Below, in pieces: positions 5,521 through 7,017 of a DNA stretch of 7,017 nt. The DNA comes from an uncultured bacterium (GTDB lineage: Bacteria > Patescibacteriota > Minisyncoccia > Phycocordibacterales > UBA918). Position 1 is the first letter of the stretch. Each line of letters opens with the position of its first letter. The stretch lies in the NCBI GenBank assembly GCA_913050645.1, contig CAJXAG010000049.1, positions 1 through 7,017 of the forward strand, in the 5' to 3' direction. The translations under genes were made by a program, and so were the position numbers. The notes under the pieces are model-generated. The model was not told the origin of the DNA. It ran no database searches and saw nothing but the letters and a program-made list of their open reading frames with translations.

Positions 5521-6234
5521 TTACCATTCTGTTTTTCTCTGTTTACGCACTGTTTGTATAAACGCAAGCAATTGCACTACCAGAACACTCAGAAGCATCA
5601 GCAAGTAGTAGTACTTGAGGGGATTATCAGGATAATTTGTCGGTAGTCCCTGCATGGCTCTCGTTAGAGACGGAGTGTAGTGAATGAAGGCATAATACAC
5701 AACGTGCATAGCCCCCAGATAGAAGACCACATAAGCAAACACGTGAAGCCATTTCCAAGATTGAATCCCTAACCAATTAACCGCCTTGTCAAAGGATGTT
5801 GCCGCCAGAGCAAATGCAAAAACTAACGCGACCAACCCTAATAGATTGGCCAAACCAAAACCAGATTCGACTCGCAAGTACGTATCAACCTCTGCAATGT
5901 ATTGGTAACCAAAGAACTCCCAGACACCCCAGCGCACCCACCCATCAAGAATGAGATACCCATGCACCAGCGCAATGAGGAAAAACCACACGCCAGCCTC
6001 GCGCCGGTACGAGAGTACTACATTAAGAGCGGGTAATAACTTGGCTGCAGGACCAATAAAAACTGCAAACCATAGTAGGAAGAATGAGGCACCGCCGAAC
6101 GCTTTCCAAAGTCGCATATCAGGGCTCCAAGTGCTATTGAGTGACCAAACAAGATAAACGAGTAGTCCACCGACTACCGCCATTCCCACATGACGTAATA
6201 GAACTACTTTTGTATTTTTAATTCCTAATAACAT
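5521..6234 (-). CDS. Ferric reductase-like / MsrQ-like haem b membrane protein
   Basis: This 237-residue protein has six predicted membrane helices (about 9-32, 47-65, 80-100, 125-148, 160-182 and 208-227), the layout of ferric-reductase-like transmembrane domains. Likely haem ligands are H91 in YRREAGVWFFLIALVHGY (helix 3), and H164 and H177 in SWKWLHVFAYVVFYLGAMH (helix 5). This spacing resembles MsrQ/YedZ more than the four-His NOX family. It should accept electrons from the FNR flavoprotein encoded directly downstream and pass them across the membrane, possibly to the cupredoxin-like protein encoded upstream or to metal ions; the acceptor is inferred. The ATG at 6234 is chosen over an in-frame TTG at 6255, which would overlap the upstream gene by 17 bases, because an AAGGAAAG sequence lies eight bases before the ATG and the gap to the upstream stop is then four bases. 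Confidence 0.9.
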   Translation of the reverse strand: MLLGIKNTKVVLLRHVGMAVVGGLLVYLVWSLNSTWSPDMRLWKAFGGASFFLLWFAVFIGPAAKLLPALNVVLSYRREAGVWFFLIALVHGYLILDGWVRWGVWEFFGYQYIAEVDTYLRVESGFGLANLLGLVALVFAFALAATSFDKAVNWLGIQSWKWLHVFAYVVFYLGAMHVVYYAFIHYTPSLTRAMQGLPTNYPDNPLKYYYLLMLLSVLVVQLLAFIQTVRKQRKTEW

Positions 6235-6238
6235 ACGT

Positions 6239-7017
6239 TTATCTTTCCTTAACAATAATTTCTCCGACAGCAGAAGGATTCAGATGGTCATGGTACTTCC
6301 AGGCACCTGGCTCTTCAAACACATACATGAACATATCGCCGGGCTTGAATTGATCAAACGTAGGGAGAATGTCGTGAGCTGGGTGTGAATCAGACGCTAC
6401 CCACATTTGTATGTCGCTTTCATTCACGAAGTGAACCATCGCTCCAACACCAACGTCTAGGGTAGCTGGCTCAAATCCTTCGTTAGTATAGGCAACTATT
6501 TGTGCGTTCATACCCATATCAGCCAACGATATACCAGCTGGTTTTGCTTCAATAACTTCGTTTGGAACGACGTCACCTGTAGCTACAAAACGAGCGACAA
6601 AGTCACCATTACCATCAACAAATGGTTGATCTAGGTCATTAAGCACCTGGTCACTACCTGCGTCTTCGTATATCAGCACCATCAATTCATTACTTCCTGA
6701 ATAGAATTCTCCTAACGGTATTTCGATATTCGAGTACGTTCCCGTATCAAGATACGCACTAATTTCTACAATTTGTCCAGCAGTGTCGCCAACAACTTCC
6801 CGCACCACAAGATAGCCAGGTTCTGTAAGTATGGCTTCAGTAACCACAACTGTTTCTGCATTTGGTTCTGCCTGTACAAATAACTGTGCATTTGTGTCGT
6901 CACTCACCACAGTGTCGAGTTCTGTATTAGTGACAGAACTATTTACTGTATCCGTTTCACTAGTTTGCGTTCCTAAAAACCAAAATCCAAGAACTCCAAC
7001 TAAGAGTGCTCCACATA
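6239..7017 (-). CDS. Membrane-anchored DUF7282-like plus cupredoxin-like protein (N-terminus off window)
   Basis: The frame stays open to the right edge, giving 258 visible residues, so the gene is 5'-truncated. A GTG at 6910 could be read as a start, but the upstream frame encodes a hydrophobic helix (LLVGVLGFWFLG) and a Ser/Thr-rich spacer, which is the expected export anchor. Next comes a beta-rich domain resembling DUF7282 (visible residues about 45-148; EAILTEPGYLVVREVVGD and VLIYEDAG segments). After it lies a plastocyanin-like cupredoxin domain (about 165-258; EPATLDVGVGAMVHFVNES, then a PGDMFMYVFEEPGAWKYHDH strand pair). Candidate metal ligands are H211 and H214 (SHPAHD), and H242 and H244 (YHDHLNP). 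The Cys of a blue type 1 copper site is absent from the domain; its place is held by His. It is therefore a cupredoxin-fold protein that might bind copper differently, or not at all. It probably acts outside the membrane as a metal-binding partner or electron acceptor of the haem reductase encoded next. Confidence 0.85.
   Translation of the reverse strand, partial: CGALLVGVLGFWFLGTQTSETDTVNSSVTNTELDTVVSDDTNAQLFVQAEPNAETVVVTEAILTEPGYLVVREVVGDTAGQIVEISAYLDTGTYSNIEIPLGEFYSGSNELMVLIYEDAGSDQVLNDLDQPFVDGNGDFVARFVATGDVVPNEVIEAKPAGISLADMGMNAQIVAYTNEGFEPATLDVGVGAMVHFVNESDIQMWVASDSHPAHDILPTFDQFKPGDMFMYVFEEPGAWKYHDHLNPSAVGEIIVKER
6243..6250 (-). promoter_or_regulatory. Ribosome binding site of the ferric reductase-like gene
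   Basis: The minus strand reads AAGGAAAG, eight bases before the ATG at 6234 and inside the last codons of the cupredoxin-like gene. It is the best Shine-Dalgarno match in the window and decides for the ATG over the upstream TTG, which would lie before this site. Confidence 0.7.

Noticed and set aside
6235..6255. TTG at 6255 as the start of the ferric reductase-like gene
   Set aside because: It overlaps the upstream gene, whereas the ATG at 6234 has AAGGAAAG eight bases before it.
6239..6910. GTG at 6910 as the true start of the cupredoxin-like gene
   Set aside because: The frame continues upstream to the window edge through a hydrophobic anchor and a Ser/Thr-rich linker, as expected for an exported protein; there is no ribosome binding site before the GTG.
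6961..7016. ATG at the right end of the window on the minus strand as a gene start
   Set aside because: It is out of frame with the cupredoxin-like gene and reaches a stop after about 18 codons.
1..7017. TGA-recoded (Gracilibacteria-type) genetic code
   Set aside because: All frames read through without TGA codons and give full-length family proteins under the standard bacterial code; absence of TGA stops among eight genes is too small a sample to mean more.

Overview
The window shows nine genes, all on the minus strand and packed head to tail. The gaps between them are only 1 to 27 bases, so this reads as the inside of one long operon transcribed from right to left. Both end genes run off the window, so the promoter and terminator lie outside. 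No RNA gene, mobile element, CRISPR array or intergenic stretch above 300 bases is present.

In transcription order the genes are: a membrane-anchored cupredoxin-like protein fused to a DUF7282-like domain (partial); a six-helix ferric-reductase/MsrQ-like haem b membrane protein; a stand-alone FAD/NAD(P)H reductase of the ferredoxin-NADP reductase (FNR) type; an integral-membrane methyltransferase of the isoprenylcysteine carboxyl methyltransferase (ICMT)-like family; a DUF3105 membrane-anchored protein; a fusion of an RnfD/NqrB-like membrane domain with a second FNR module; an exported protein with two FMN_bind domains; an ApbE-type FAD:protein FMN transferase; and the first 52 residues of a small membrane protein that resembles PAP2-family lipid phosphatases.

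Together they look like a transmembrane electron-export module. Cytosolic NAD(P)H would be oxidised by two FNR modules. Electrons would cross the membrane either through haems (reductase pair at 4834-6234) or through the RnfD/NqrB-like domain (2014-3522). They would then reach extracytoplasmic carriers: covalently bound FMN on the FMN_bind protein, matured by ApbE, and perhaps the cupredoxin-like protein. The terminal acceptor cannot be read from the sequence. Met-rich patches and the cupredoxin fold hint at copper or another metal, but that is inference.

The organism is most likely a bacterium with a small, tightly packed genome, possibly a member of the Candidate Phyla Radiation (Patescibacteria, Parcubacteria-like). 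The reasons are the very compact operon, weak Shine-Dalgarno sequences at most starts, short single-domain proteins, DUF3105 and cupredoxin neighbours, and the PAP2-like gene style. This placement is a moderate-confidence inference. All eight visible stop codons are TAA or TAG and no reading frame is interrupted by TGA, so there is no sign of the TGA-to-glycine code used by Gracilibacteria and Absconditabacteria.
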